From contig NZ_CP114288.1 of NCBI RefSeq assembly GCF_027111335.1, forward strand, positions 806,001-870,000: 64,000 nt of DNA, read 5' to 3'. The first letter of the stretch is position 1. Every line of letters starts with the position of its first letter. The position numbers and the translations under genes are program-made. The notes under the pieces were generated by a model that saw nothing but the letters and a program-made list of their open reading frames with translations, was not told where the DNA came from and ran no database searches. This stretch comes from Flavobacterium aquiphilum (lineage in GTDB: Bacteria; Bacteroidota; Bacteroidia; Flavobacteriales; Flavobacteriaceae). Shown here piece after piece: positions 45,987-54,552 of the stretch.

Positions 45987-47588
45987 CTAGACAATCGGTG
46001 CGCCAGCCAAGATTTCGGCATTGGCAAAATCTTTAAATTTATCAAAATTAGCATTGAATTTTTTAGCCAATTCAACTGCTTTTTTATCATATAAATCTTT
46101 GTCTTCCCAAGTGTTTCTTGGATTCAAAATTTCGTTTGGAACATTAGGACACGATTGAGGAATAGCAATTCCAAATACATCATGATTAGTAAATTCTACT
46201 GAATCTAATTCACCTTTCAGGGCTGCAGTAATCATGGCGCGGGTAAATTTTAATTTCATTCGGCTTCCTGTTCCATAAGCTCCACCGGTCCATCCGGTGT
46301 TGATTAGCCAAACTTTTACATTGGCATCTTTCATTTTTTTACTTAGCATTTCGGCATATTTTGTTGGATGCAAAGGCATAAAAGGCGCACCAAAGCAAGC
46401 CGAAAAGTTAGGTTGAGGCTCTGTAACACCAGCTTCTGTACCAGCTACTTTTGCGGTGTATCCAGATATGAAGTGATAAGCGGCTTGTCCGGCAGTTAAT
46501 TTGGATATAGGAGGCAAAATCCCGTAAGCATCGGCAGTTAAGAAAAAGATGTTTTTTGGATTTTTACCAATTGAACCAGGTTGAATGTTCTCTATGTGGT
46601 CAATTGGGTAACTTACTCGTGTGTTTTGAGTGATGGAAATATTTTCAAAATCAACTACATTGGTTCCTGTTTTGAAAACCACATTTTCAAGAATTGCTCC
46701 TTTTTTGATGGCTCTAAAAATATCCGGCTCGTTTTCTTCGGTAAGATTGATTACTTTGGCATAACATCCACCCTCGAAGTTAAAAACAGTATTCTCTTCT
46801 GTCCATCCGTGTTCGTCATCACCGATTAGTTTTCGGGCAGGATCAGCTGATAAAGTTGTTTTTCCTGTTCCTGATAAGCCAAAGAATATGGCAGTATCAT
46901 CATCTGCTCCAACATTGGCACTGCAGTGCATTGGTAACGTATTTTTGAAAACAGGCAGAATAAAATTCAAGGCTGAGAATACACCTTTTTTCATTTCCCC
47001 GGTGTATCCTGTTCCTCCAATTAATGCAATTTTTTTTGTAAAATCTAAAATAGCAAAATTGCCTTGGCGCGTCCCATCAGTTGTTGGATCTGCAACAAAT
47101 CCTGGAGCACAAATCACGGTCCACTCTGGAGTGAAATTTTCTAATTCTTCTTGAGTAAGTCTCAAAAACATGTTGTGGCAAAATAAATTGGCCCAGGCGG
47201 TTTCGGTAACTACACGTACGTTTAGTCTGTAATTAGCATCGGCACAAACATAAGCATCTCGGACAAAGATTTCTTTGTTGGATAAATAAGCGGTAACTTT
47301 TTTGTATAGCGCTTCAAATGCAGTTGGTTCAAATGGGATATTTACATTTCCCCACCATACTTTGTCTTCGGTAATGCTGTCTTTTACGATAAAACGATCT
47401 TGTGGAGAACGTCCTGTAAACTCACCTGTATTAATTGCTAATGCTCCTGTTGAATTTTCTTTTCCTTGTCCTGATTGGATGGCAATTTCATGTAACTCGT
47501 TAGGGCTTAGCTGATACTGAATTTTGGCATTTTCAATTCCCAAGTTTTTTAACGAAATCGATTTCGTAAATAAAGCGTAGTTGTCCAT
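45987..47588 (-). CDS. pckA: ATP-dependent phosphoenolpyruvate carboxykinase
   Basis: This gluconeogenic enzyme converts oxaloacetate and ATP to phosphoenolpyruvate, CO2 and ADP. The 533 residues include the kinase motif FFGLSGTGKTTLSADP, LIGDDEHGWTEENTVFNFEGGCYAK, and the RSPQDRFIV N-terminal substrate site. The length is normal. A candidate -7 box TACTTTTG lies at 47626-47633 on the minus strand. Confidence 0.97.
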   Translation of the reverse strand: MDNYALFTKSISLKNLGIENAKIQYQLSPNELHEIAIQSGQGKENSTGALAINTGEFTGRSPQDRFIVKDSITEDKVWWGNVNIPFEPTAFEALYKKVTAYLSNKEIFVRDAYVCADANYRLNVRVVTETAWANLFCHNMFLRLTQEELENFTPEWTVICAPGFVADPTTDGTRQGNFAILDFTKKIALIGGTGYTGEMKKGVFSALNFILPVFKNTLPMHCSANVGADDDTAIFFGLSGTGKTTLSADPARKLIGDDEHGWTEENTVFNFEGGCYAKVINLTEENEPDIFRAIKKGAILENVVFKTGTNVVDFENISITQNTRVSYPIDHIENIQPGSIGKNPKNIFFLTADAYGILPPISKLTAGQAAYHFISGYTAKVAGTEAGVTEPQPNFSACFGAPFMPLHPTKYAEMLSKKMKDANVKVWLINTGWTGGAYGTGSRMKLKFTRAMITAALKGELDSVEFTNHDVFGIAIPQSCPNVPNEILNPRNTWEDKDLYDKKAVELAKKFNANFDKFKDFANAEILAGAPIV

Positions 47589-47661
47589 AAAAATAACTTT
47601 TTTGAGTAATTTTGTTTATTTTACGCAAAAGTATAATTTATTTTTAGAACCACATTATATT

Positions 47662-48057
47662 TTATTTTTCTTTTTTTATTGGTCTTAATAAGTCAAAAAG
47701 TAAAATGAACCATGCAGAAATAAGAAATAAGCCACCGATAGGTGTTATGAATCCGAATATTTTAAAGTCGATTGGCATTAAAGAATTGGTTGCTAATAAG
47801 TAAATAGAACCTGAAAAAAATATAACACCTATAAGAGTCAAATTATGGATGATTTTTTTTCTTTTTTGATTGATGATGGTATTCGTTCCAATGAACAATA
47901 AAAATAAGGCATGGTACATTTGATAACGTACCCCTGTTTCAAAAGTAGCAATTTGTTCCGGGGATAGTATTTTTTTTAGGGCATGTGCTCCAAAAGCACC
48001 TAATATTATGGCTATCATGCCAAAAATGGCCGCTGTTGAAAGTATTTTTTTATTCAT
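47662..48057 (-). CDS. DUF423 membrane protein
   Basis: This 131-residue protein has four hydrophobic helices and the DUF423 mark ILGAFGAHALKKIL near residue 20, followed by FETGVRYQMYHALFLL. The GSIYLLATNSL motif is also typical. It is an inner-membrane protein of unknown function. It lies 73 bp upstream of pckA on the same strand. Confidence 0.92.
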   Translation of the reverse strand: MNKKILSTAAIFGMIAIILGAFGAHALKKILSPEQIATFETGVRYQMYHALFLLFIGTNTIINQKRKKIIHNLTLIGVIFFSGSIYLLATNSLMPIDFKIFGFITPIGGLFLISAWFILLFDLLRPIKKEK

Positions 48058-48229
48058 TTTTTCCGAAGTTATTTATCACAAAAATATCTTTATTTTTTCA
48101 ATCTAAAAGCATTTTAATTGGAACTTTAAAAGTAATTTTTGTGAAATAAAATGTGAGGGTTTTGGTTTATTTTTGCACCCTTAAAAATCACAAATCAGTT
48201 TTTGTAATAAAATGTTTTTTCAAAATCGT

Positions 48230-48260
48230 TTGTTATAAATATAACAATTTAATATATTTG
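48230..48260 (+). promoter_or_regulatory. Promoter and palindrome upstream of the saccharopine-dehydrogenase-like gene
   Basis: TTG at 48230-48232 and TATATTTG at 48253-48260 are 20 bp apart. The TTG is part of an 8-2-8 inverted repeat, TTGTTATA-AA-TATAACAA (48230-48247), placed where a repressor could block the promoter. Confidence 0.6.
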
Positions 48261-48364
48261 TGTTATATTGTTTTGCGGGTATTTGAAATAAGGACAAAAA
48301 CATCCTGTTTGATTAAAGCGAAATGGTATTGTTTTATTGAAGAGATGATTTTAAATATAAACGA

Positions 48365-49735
48365 ATGAGAACAATTCTTATTATGGGTGCAGGAAGATCG
48401 GCTTCTTCCTTAATACAATACCTTTTGGAAAAATCGGGATCTGAAGAATTGCATCTTATTATTGGTGATTTGTCTTTGGCTTTAGCCGAGAAAAAGACAA
48501 ATAAACACCCAAATGCAACTCCGATAGCTCTTGATATATTTGATGAAGATCAAAGAAAAAATGTAATCCAAAAAGCGGATATTGTTATATCGATGTTGCC
48601 AGCGCATCTTCATATTGAAGTGGCGAGGGATTGCATTAAGTATAAAAAGCATTTGGTTACCGCTTCCTACATAAGCGATGCGATGCAGGAATTGGATGCC
48701 GCAGCCAAAGCGAATAATCTGATTTTCATGAATGAAATTGGACTTGATCCTGGAATCGACCACATGAGTGCCATGAAAGTGATCGATGAGATTCGGGAAA
48801 AGGGAGGAAAAATGCTTTTGTTTGAGTCTTTTTGTGGTGGACTTGTAGCACCAGAATCGGATAATAATCTTTGGAATTATAAATTTACCTGGGCGCCACG
48901 GAATGTGGTGCTGGCGGGACAAGGCGGAACTGCCAAGTTTATTCAGGAAGGAAACTATAAATATATTCCGTATGTAAACTTGTTTCGAAGAACTGAGTTT
49001 TTGGAGGTAGAGGGTTATGGTAAGTTTGAAGCGTATTCCAATAGAGATTCTCTTAAATACAGAAGTGTTTACGGACTTGACGATGCACTTACCTTATATA
49101 GAGGAACGATTCGGAGAGTGGGTTTTTCCAAAGCTTGGAATATGTTTGTCCAATTGGGAATGACAGACGACAGTTATATAATGGAGAATTCCGAGAACAT
49201 GAGTTACCGGGAATTTGTGAATTCATTTTTACCTTATCACCCAACGGATTCTGTTGAAATTAAAATGCGATTGATCCTAAAAATTGACCAGGACGATATC
49301 ATGTGGGATAAATTATTGGAATTGGACTTGTTCAATCGCAATAAAAAAGTGGGCTTGAAAGATGCGACACCTGCCCAGATTCTTGAAAAAATCCTTACCG
49401 ACAGTTGGACTTTACAGCCTCATGACAAAGATATGATTGTGATGTATCACAAATTTGGGTTTGTCCTAAACGGAGAAGAAAAACAAATCGATTCCAAAAT
49501 GGTTTGTATAGGCGAAGATCAAACCTATACTGCTATGGCCAAAACGGTAGGATTGCCGGTTGCAATGGCGACTTTGTTGATTTTGAACGGTAAAATCACC
49601 ACTCCCGGAGTACAGCTTCCGATTCGTAAAGAAGTGTATTTGCCAATTTTAAGGGAATTGGAAGAATACGGAGTTATTTTTAATGAGCAGGAAATGCCTT
49701 ATATTGGCTATAATCCTGATAAAGTTTTCACCTAA
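48365..49735 (+). CDS. Saccharopine dehydrogenase family protein
   Basis: The 456-residue protein has an N-terminal NAD(P) fold (ILIMGAGRSASSLIQYLLE at about residues 3-21) and the family segment NEIGLDPGIDHMSAMKVIDE, where related enzymes bind substrate. Relatives oxidise saccharopine or carboxynorspermidine. No neighbouring lysine or polyamine gene helps choose, so the substrate is open. It has its own promoter with a palindrome. Confidence 0.85.
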   Translation: MRTILIMGAGRSASSLIQYLLEKSGSEELHLIIGDLSLALAEKKTNKHPNATPIALDIFDEDQRKNVIQKADIVISMLPAHLHIEVARDCIKYKKHLVTASYISDAMQELDAAAKANNLIFMNEIGLDPGIDHMSAMKVIDEIREKGGKMLLFESFCGGLVAPESDNNLWNYKFTWAPRNVVLAGQGGTAKFIQEGNYKYIPYVNLFRRTEFLEVEGYGKFEAYSNRDSLKYRSVYGLDDALTLYRGTIRRVGFSKAWNMFVQLGMTDDSYIMENSENMSYREFVNSFLPYHPTDSVEIKMRLILKIDQDDIMWDKLLELDLFNRNKKVGLKDATPAQILEKILTDSWTLQPHDKDMIVMYHKFGFVLNGEEKQIDSKMVCIGEDQTYTAMAKTVGLPVAMATLLILNGKITTPGVQLPIRKEVYLPILRELEEYGVIFNEQEMPYIGYNPDKVFT

Positions 49736-49806
49736 GTTTTTTTAATTTTAGATTTTTAATTTTTTTTTAGACAGAATCCGCATTGGGAAATGCGGATTTT
49801 GTTTTT

Positions 49807-51030
49807 TTATTCAGCTGCTTGAATAGTTATTGGCAAGCTGTACATAACTCGGACTGGTTTTCCTTGTATGGTTCCTGGCGTCCATTTTGGTGACATTTTT
49901 AAGACTCTTATTGCTTCATCACCTACTCCGTATCCAATGTCTTTTATTGTTTTATATTCAGATAAGGTGCCGTCTTTTTCGATGATGAACTGCATATATG
50001 CCTTTCCTTTTATTTTATTTTTTGCAGCTTTGGTAGGCATTTTGAATGTGGTGCCAACAAATTTATAAAATGCCATAAGTCCTCCTGGAAACTCAGGTTT
50101 TGTATCAATTGCTGAAAGAGGATAAACATCTTTGTCTATAGGATTAGTCTTTTTAGAGATTTCTTGGGCTATAACTTTTGTGTTGAAAGTGAAGAATAAT
50201 AAAACGGAAATCGTGCCTACTGAACAAATTTTCAGGATTATTTTGATCGGTGATTCTTTTTTTGTCATCATAAGTAAACGTTTTTTAGTTATTAAATAAT
50301 TGATGTTACTTGCTAAAGCAATGCTGCTCTTATTTGAAGCAATATTTAGTAGGAGGCTTTGATATTTTGAAACAGATTTAAATTGAATATTTACAGCTTC
50401 ATCTGCCAAAAATTCGTGATTTAGTTTTATTGCTTTTTTGAACAAAATAATAATGGGATTGAACCAAAATAAAATTTGTAAAATTTCGATGAAAAGAATG
50501 TCTAAAGTATGTTTTTGGTGCAAATGTGCTTTTTCATGTGTTATTAATTCTGGTCGAATAGCTCCATTTTTTAATTCATTTTCATTGATAAAAATGGCAT
50601 TCCAAAACGAATGTGGCAAAATTTCTTCCTTAACCAAGACTACTTTCAGTCCATTTATAAACTGAATATCGTTTTTTGTCATCTTTTTATAAAATGAATA
50701 CAGATTCATTACAAAACGAAAAGCTAAAGTTAATGCTACAACAATATAGATTGTACTTAAAATCGAAACTACAATTTCATTATAATCTATTTTGCTTAAA
50801 AGCGTATTATTTGTTTTGATTACTATTCCTTCTAGTGGAACCATATTTATTTTGTTCGGATAAGAAGATTCTACGGTAAATAATTGCAAGGGAATTGTTA
50901 AGCTAAAAATTAAGCTGCCTAACAAATAAGCTCGATTAAAACGAAACATTTTTTCATTTTCTAAAATCAATTTGTAAATGGAGTAAAAAACAAAAAGGAG
51001 TAATCCGGATTTTATAAGATATGTTATCAT
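49807..51030 (-). CDS. BlaR1-like M56 metallopeptidase with TonB C-terminal domain
   Basis: The N-terminal about 275 residues have several membrane helices and the zinc-protease motif HEKAH in LITHEKAHLHQKHTLDIL, as in BlaR1/MecR1 sensor proteases. After a last membrane helix the C-terminal residues 310-407 form a TonB C-terminal-type domain (FPGGLMAFYKFVG...PVRVMYSLPI). It overlaps the BlaI-type repressor gene by 4 bp. The pair probably senses an envelope signal and cleaves the repressor. Confidence 0.92.
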   Translation of the reverse strand: MITYLIKSGLLLFVFYSIYKLILENEKMFRFNRAYLLGSLIFSLTIPLQLFTVESSYPNKINMVPLEGIVIKTNNTLLSKIDYNEIVVSILSTIYIVVALTLAFRFVMNLYSFYKKMTKNDIQFINGLKVVLVKEEILPHSFWNAIFINENELKNGAIRPELITHEKAHLHQKHTLDILFIEILQILFWFNPIIILFKKAIKLNHEFLADEAVNIQFKSVSKYQSLLLNIASNKSSIALASNINYLITKKRLLMMTKKESPIKIILKICSVGTISVLLFFTFNTKVIAQEISKKTNPIDKDVYPLSAIDTKPEFPGGLMAFYKFVGTTFKMPTKAAKNKIKGKAYMQFIIEKDGTLSEYKTIKDIGYGVGDEAIRVLKMSPKWTPGTIQGKPVRVMYSLPITIQAAE

Positions 51031-51398
51031 TTTTTCTTTTTTTGGATTTCACTGTCTATTATTTTTTTGAGATCTTCCAATTCCGAAGCGGATAAATTGG
51101 TTTCGGTTGTGAAAAACGATGCAAACTGTGACGCCGAATTATTAAAAAAATTGCTTATCAATCCGTTTACGTGTTTTGAGAAATAATCTGTTTTTTTGAC
51201 CAAAGGATAATATTCTCTTGAGTTTCCAAATTCGTTATAAGTAACAAATTTCTTGTCTATCATTCTTTTCAAAAGGGTTGCAACGGTCGTTGTTGCAGGC
51301 TTTGGTTCGGGATAGGCTTCCAGTAAATCTTTCATGAAGGCTTTTTCAAGCTTCCATAAATGTTCCATTAATTGTTCTTCGGAGTTTGATAGTTGCAT
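51027..51398 (-). CDS. BlaI/MecI-family transcriptional repressor
   Basis: This 123-residue winged-helix repressor matches the BlaI pattern: SNSEEQLMEHLWKLEKAFMKDLLEAYPEPKPATTTVATLLKRMIDKKFV, followed by a dimerisation part. In BlaI the repressor is cut by the partner BlaR1 protease; the adjacent overlapping M56 gene fits. No beta-lactamase gene is visible nearby, so the regulon is unknown. Confidence 0.94.
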   Translation of the reverse strand: MQLSNSEEQLMEHLWKLEKAFMKDLLEAYPEPKPATTTVATLLKRMIDKKFVTYNEFGNSREYYPLVKKTDYFSKHVNGLISNFFNNSASQFASFFTTETNLSASELEDLKKIIDSEIQKKKK

Positions 51399-51428
51399 GT
51401 TTTTATTTTTTTAATTGTGTTTCGTTTT

Positions 51429-51863
51429 TTAATTTTTGAGTTCAGGTACTTTTATTTCTGAGACTAATTCCCCATTTTTATATTTATTAATGGAAATAAG
51501 TTTTCCTTTTTCGTCATAGTATTTCCAATCGCCAGAATAAAACCAGTGCGCATTAGTACCTGTAATAACTAGTTTTGTTTTTCCTTTGGATTGTACTTTC
51601 CCGTTTTGATGGTAACGGGTTCTGATGCAATAATCGTCTTTGTATTTTTCTCTCATAATTATTTTGTTATCTAGGTAATACCTCCATCTTTTTATAGGAT
51701 CGCCTTTATGATATTTTCCGATTGATTTGTATTGAGAACCGTCTTGAGTGTATTCCTCTTTCCATAGACCTTCTCGTTCCTTGTTTACTTTTTGATTTAT
51801 GGGGGGCGTTTTGCATCCAATCAAAGTTAAAGTAAGTATTAAAGTGATGAGTACGTGTTTCAT
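51429..51863 (-). CDS. Lipoprotein with MORN-like repeats
   Basis: The N-terminus MKHVLITLILTLTLIGC is a lipoprotein signal with Cys17. The 127-residue mature part has repeated YHKGDPIKRWRYYLDN- and YHQNGKVQSKG-type motifs, the YwqK/MORN-like pattern often mistaken for an antitoxin. It lies 30 bp upstream of the BlaI/BlaR1 pair on the same strand, so it may be co-regulated. The function is unknown. Confidence 0.78.
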   Translation of the reverse strand: MKHVLITLILTLTLIGCKTPPINQKVNKEREGLWKEEYTQDGSQYKSIGKYHKGDPIKRWRYYLDNKIIMREKYKDDYCIRTRYHQNGKVQSKGKTKLVITGTNAHWFYSGDWKYYDEKGKLISINKYKNGELVSEIKVPELKN

Positions 51864-52004
51864 AAATTGGTTTTACTCTACAGAAATAGAATTGACTCTA
51901 CAAATGTAGAATAAAAAATAATACGACCAAATTTTTGATCGTTTTTTATGCAAATGTTTCTTGTAGAGATAATTTGAATTAAAAATTAATGTCTTATGAA
52001 AACG

Positions 52005-52095
52005 AATTTCCTAGCCCTGATAGTAGTGGAAATCCTTGTGTGCCGGGGTTCGGCAGACAAGATTGCAACGGATAGCAGGAAATAGCTCCTAGTAA
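52005..52095 (-). repeat. Dispersed palindromic repeat, copy C
   Basis: In reverse orientation it starts GGAGCTATTTCCTGCTATCC and ends CCACTACTATCAGGGCTAGG. The centre is a hairpin of CTTGTCTGCCG with CGGCACACAAG, closed by one mismatch, around 5 nt. Confidence 0.8.
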
Positions 52096-52123
52096 AAACA
52101 AAGATTATTTGGGAGAGACCAAA

Positions 52124-52153
52124 AAAAATCCGCTCACTTCTGAACGGATTTTG
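52124..52153 (-). terminator. Terminator after the M20 peptidase gene
   Basis: AAAATCCG and CGGATTTT pair around a 12-nt loop, followed on the minus strand by a T-run. Confidence 0.8.
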
Positions 52154-52172
52154 AATTGTATTGAAATAGGAA

Positions 52173-53561
52173 TTATTTCGAAAGCTCCACAAAATATTTA
52201 TAGAACAAAGGAATGGTTTCGATTCCTTTCAAGTAATTAAAGATTCCGAAATGCTCGTTTGGAGAGTGGATAGCATCGGTATCAAGTCCGAAGCCCATGA
52301 GAATAGTTTTGCTTTTTAACTCCTTTTCGAACAACGCAACAATAGGAATGCTTCCACCTGAGCGAACCGGAATTGCAGGAACTCCAAAGGTTTCGGTGTA
52401 GGCCATGTTAGCTGCTTTGTAACTAATGCTGTCTATAGGTGTCACGTAGCCTTGACCGCCGTGATGCGGAGTAACTTTTACGGTAACACCTGCAGGAGCA
52501 ATGTTGACGAAATGCTTGGTGAACAAATCAGTAATAACTTCCCAATCTTGGTTTGGGACAAGGCGCATAGAGATTTTGGCAGAAGCTTTGCTGGCAATAA
52601 CAGTTTTGGCACCTTCGCCGGTATAGCCACCCCAAATTCCGTTTACATCAAGTGTTGGACGAATAGAGTTACGTTCATTGGTTACATATCCTTTTTCGCC
52701 ATAAACATCATTTAAGTCCAGCGCTTTTTTGTATTTTTCAAGGTCAAAAGGAGCCTTGGCCATTTCGGCTCTTTCTTCTAGGGATAATTCTTCTACATTA
52801 TCATAAAACCCTAGAATTGTAATATGATTGTTTTCGTCATGGAGAGAAGCAATCATTTTGGACAATATATTAATAGGATTGGCAACCGCACCACCATAAA
52901 GTCCAGAGTGTAAATCACGATTAGGTCCTGTAACTTCAACTTCGACATAGCTCAAACCGCGAAGTCCGGTTGTTATAGAAGGTTGCTGATTGGAAATCAT
53001 TCCGGTGTCCGAAATCAAAATCACGTCGTTTTTTAGCTTTTTAGTGTTGTTTTCTACAAAAGTCTTTAGGTTAACGCTTCCTACTTCTTCCTCGCCTTCA
53101 ATCATGAATTTTACATTGCAAGGTAAAGTATTGCTCTGAATCATGTATTCGAAAGCCTTTACGTGCATGTACATTTGTCCTTTGTCATCGCAGGAGCCTC
53201 TGGCAAAAATGGCACCTTCAGGATGAATTTCAGTTTTCTTAATAACGGGTTCAAAAGGAGGGGAAGTCCATAATTCTAATGGATCAGCAGGTTGGACATC
53301 GTAATGTCCGTAAACTAAAACAGTGGGGAGTTTTGGGTCGATGATTTTCTCTCCATATACAATTGGGTATCCGGGGGTGTCGCAAATTTCGACAAAATCA
53401 CATCCTGCATTTTCTAAACTTGTTTTTACAGCATCGGCGGTGTCAAGGACATCTTGTGAAAAAGCGGTGTCGGCACTTACTGATGGAATTTTTAACAGTT
53501 CAATTAACTCATTGATAAACCGATCTTTGTGTTTGGTAACATAGGATTTTAAATCTTCCAT
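52173..53561 (-). CDS. M20-family dipeptidase
   Basis: This zinc-dependent dipeptidase of 462 residues has the metal motif VLVYGHYDVQPADP, MIEGEEEVGS (catalytic Glu and metal ligand), and HSPNEHFGIFN near the C-terminus. I start at the ATG at 53561; the frame upstream to 53594 encodes an unconserved basic stretch. No signal peptide is seen, so it acts in the cytosol. It lies just before tRNA-Leu. Confidence 0.93.
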   Translation of the reverse strand: MEDLKSYVTKHKDRFINELIELLKIPSVSADTAFSQDVLDTADAVKTSLENAGCDFVEICDTPGYPIVYGEKIIDPKLPTVLVYGHYDVQPADPLELWTSPPFEPVIKKTEIHPEGAIFARGSCDDKGQMYMHVKAFEYMIQSNTLPCNVKFMIEGEEEVGSVNLKTFVENNTKKLKNDVILISDTGMISNQQPSITTGLRGLSYVEVEVTGPNRDLHSGLYGGAVANPINILSKMIASLHDENNHITILGFYDNVEELSLEERAEMAKAPFDLEKYKKALDLNDVYGEKGYVTNERNSIRPTLDVNGIWGGYTGEGAKTVIASKASAKISMRLVPNQDWEVITDLFTKHFVNIAPAGVTVKVTPHHGGQGYVTPIDSISYKAANMAYTETFGVPAIPVRSGGSIPIVALFEKELKSKTILMGFGLDTDAIHSPNEHFGIFNYLKGIETIPLFYKYFVELSK

Positions 53562-53628
53562 TGAATATTTTTTTTTAGCGAACCAAAAATACAAAAAACA
53601 GAATGAATATTTTTTTTAAAAAAATCCT

Positions 53629-53657
53629 TTGAAAATTGGAAGTTATGATTATCTTTG
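53629..53657 (+). promoter_or_regulatory. tRNA-Leu promoter
   Basis: TTG at 53629-53631 and TATCTTTG at 53650-53657 are 18 bp apart. Confidence 0.8.
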
Positions 53658-53670
53658 CACCCACAATTGA

Positions 53671-53752
53671 GCGGATATGGTGAAATTGGTAGACATGCCA
53701 GACTTAGGATCTGGTGCCGCAAGGCGTGTAGGTTCGAGTCCTATTATCCGCA
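53671..53752 (+). tRNA. tRNA-Leu (anticodon TAG)
   Basis: The 82-nt cloverleaf has acceptor arms GCGGATA and TATCCGC, a class II long variable arm, the anticodon loop CTTAGGA with TAG, and discriminator A. Its 3' end is the attachment site of the mobile element that follows; the tRNA stays intact because the element supplies the same 3' sequence. Confidence 0.97.
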
Positions 53753-53754
53753 CT
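53723..53754 (+). repeat. Left attachment repeat, inside tRNA-Leu 3' end
   Basis: The 32 bp from 53723 to 53754, the T arm and acceptor end of the tRNA plus CT, recur exactly at 62119-62150. Confidence 0.95.
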
Positions 53755-53760
53755 TTTAAC

Positions 53761-53800
53761 AACTCAATTATCTTATTTTTAGATAGTTGAGTTTTTTGTT
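53761..53800 (+). terminator. Element-supplied terminator for tRNA-Leu
   Basis: AACTCAATTATCT pairs with AGATAGTTGAGTT (one wobble), with T-runs after it. It stands where the original terminator was before integration; that original now lies beyond the right attachment repeat (62151-62179). Confidence 0.8.
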
Positions 53801-53807
53801 TTTAAGA

Positions 53808-53834
53808 GTTGCCCGCTATTTGCCCGACAATTTC
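53808..53834 (+). repeat. Left pair of TTGCCCG repeats (candidate integrase arm sites)
   Basis: Two TTGCCCG units 11 bp apart lie 54 bp inside the left attachment repeat. The same pair, with 25 of 27 bases identical, lies at 61951-61977 near the right end in the same orientation. Confidence 0.6.
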
Positions 53835-53853
53835 AAAAACACTAAAAAAATTA

Positions 53854-53861
53854 TACATTTG
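53854..53861 (+). promoter_or_regulatory. Candidate -7 box of a small RNA
   Basis: TACATTTG matches the consensus; a TTTC lies 19 bp upstream in place of TTTG. It points towards the hairpin and T-run at 53909-53937. Confidence 0.45.
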
Positions 53862-53866
53862 TAATG

Positions 53867-53937
53867 CTTTACGATGCCAATTATAAAGCAACGTTTGAAC
53901 GACGTAAAACGGTAGCCTGAACAACTACCGTTTTTTT
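53867..53937 (+). ncRNA. Candidate small RNA near the left end of the element
   Basis: A transcript from the box at 53854 would run about 70 nt and end at a perfect 7-bp hairpin, ACGGTAG/CTACCGT, followed by seven T. No open frame of size lies in it. Existence is inferred only from promoter plus terminator spacing. Confidence 0.4.
53909..53937 (+). terminator. Rho-independent terminator
   Basis: ACGGTAG and CTACCGT pair around a 9-nt loop and are followed by T7. Confidence 0.8.
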
Positions 53938-53956
53938 ATGTCGCTACGTTTTCGCC

Positions 53957-54019
53957 TCGCGTGCGCGTATTGTTTTACTTTTGAAAAAACTTGATTAATC
54001 AAAATAATTACGCACGCGA
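53957..54019. repeat. Imperfect inverted repeat TCGCGTGCG.../...CGCACGCGA
   Basis: A CG-rich inverted repeat (53957-53970 and 54007-54019) encloses an AT-rich 36-nt core holding the palindrome TTGATTAATCAA. This GC-rich pair stands out in AT-rich DNA and may be a protein-binding or replication site. The rest of 54020-54200 is AT-rich without visible features. Confidence 0.45.
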
Positions 54020-54202
54020 AAGATAGAGCAAAACATTTATTTCCTGCGATTGGGCGCGTAACAGATAGTTGCATAATATAAAAAATGGGCTTTCTGAATT
54101 TTTTATTTGCATAAAAATTAAAAATTAAAACTTTTAAAAAAGTAAGGTTTTTTAATTAAAATATAATTTTCACAATGTCATTTTATTATCCTAAATTTTG
54201 GA

Positions 54203-54234
54203 TAAAAAAAAGAGAGCATCTTTAGTGCTCTCTT
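54203..54234 (-). terminator. Terminator of the ATPase/STAS operon
   Basis: AGAGAGCA and TGCTCTCT pair around a short loop; on the minus strand eight T follow. Confidence 0.85.
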
Positions 54235-54256
54235 TCTATTTTATATTTTTTTTATT

Positions 54257-54529
54257 TTAATATGCTAATTGCTTTAAATTTTTTTTACAAAACGAAATAA
54301 CTCCATCTAAAAACTTATTAGAATTTATAATTTCAATTTCGCAATTAGAATATTGATTAATACTATCAAACAATTCTGTACCAAAAGACATTGTCATAAT
54401 TTCGATTTCTGCAAAATCTAAAATTATTTTTTCGGCAATTAAAACTTCAGGTTTGATTTCATTAAAAACCTCCCTACCTTTTAGTCTTGAACTTAATGAA
54501 TGTCCAAAATTTGAAAATTTCACAATCAT
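54257..54529 (-). CDS. STAS-like domain protein (DUF4325 type)
   Basis: This 90-residue protein shows the DUF4325 pattern: a short N-terminal strand, LSSRLKGREVFNEI, then the core strand EKIILDFAEIEIMTMSFGTELF and a C-terminal helix. DUF4325 is related in fold to anti-sigma-factor antagonists that bind GHKL kinases. It is 23 bp downstream of the GHKL ATPase gene and in the same operon, which suggests a regulator-kinase pair. The function in phage or element biology is not shown. Confidence 0.75.
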   Translation of the reverse strand: MIVKFSNFGHSLSSRLKGREVFNEIKPEVLIAEKIILDFAEIEIMTMSFGTELFDSINQYSNCEIEIINSNKFLDGVISFCKKNLKQLAY

Positions 54530-54552
54530 AAGATACTTTTTTTTATGTTATT

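Noticed and set aside
48153..48368. Plus-strand 71-residue frame before the saccharopine-dehydrogenase-like gene
   Set aside because: It covers the promoter and palindrome and overlaps the next start; residue make-up is that of AT-rich non-coding DNA.
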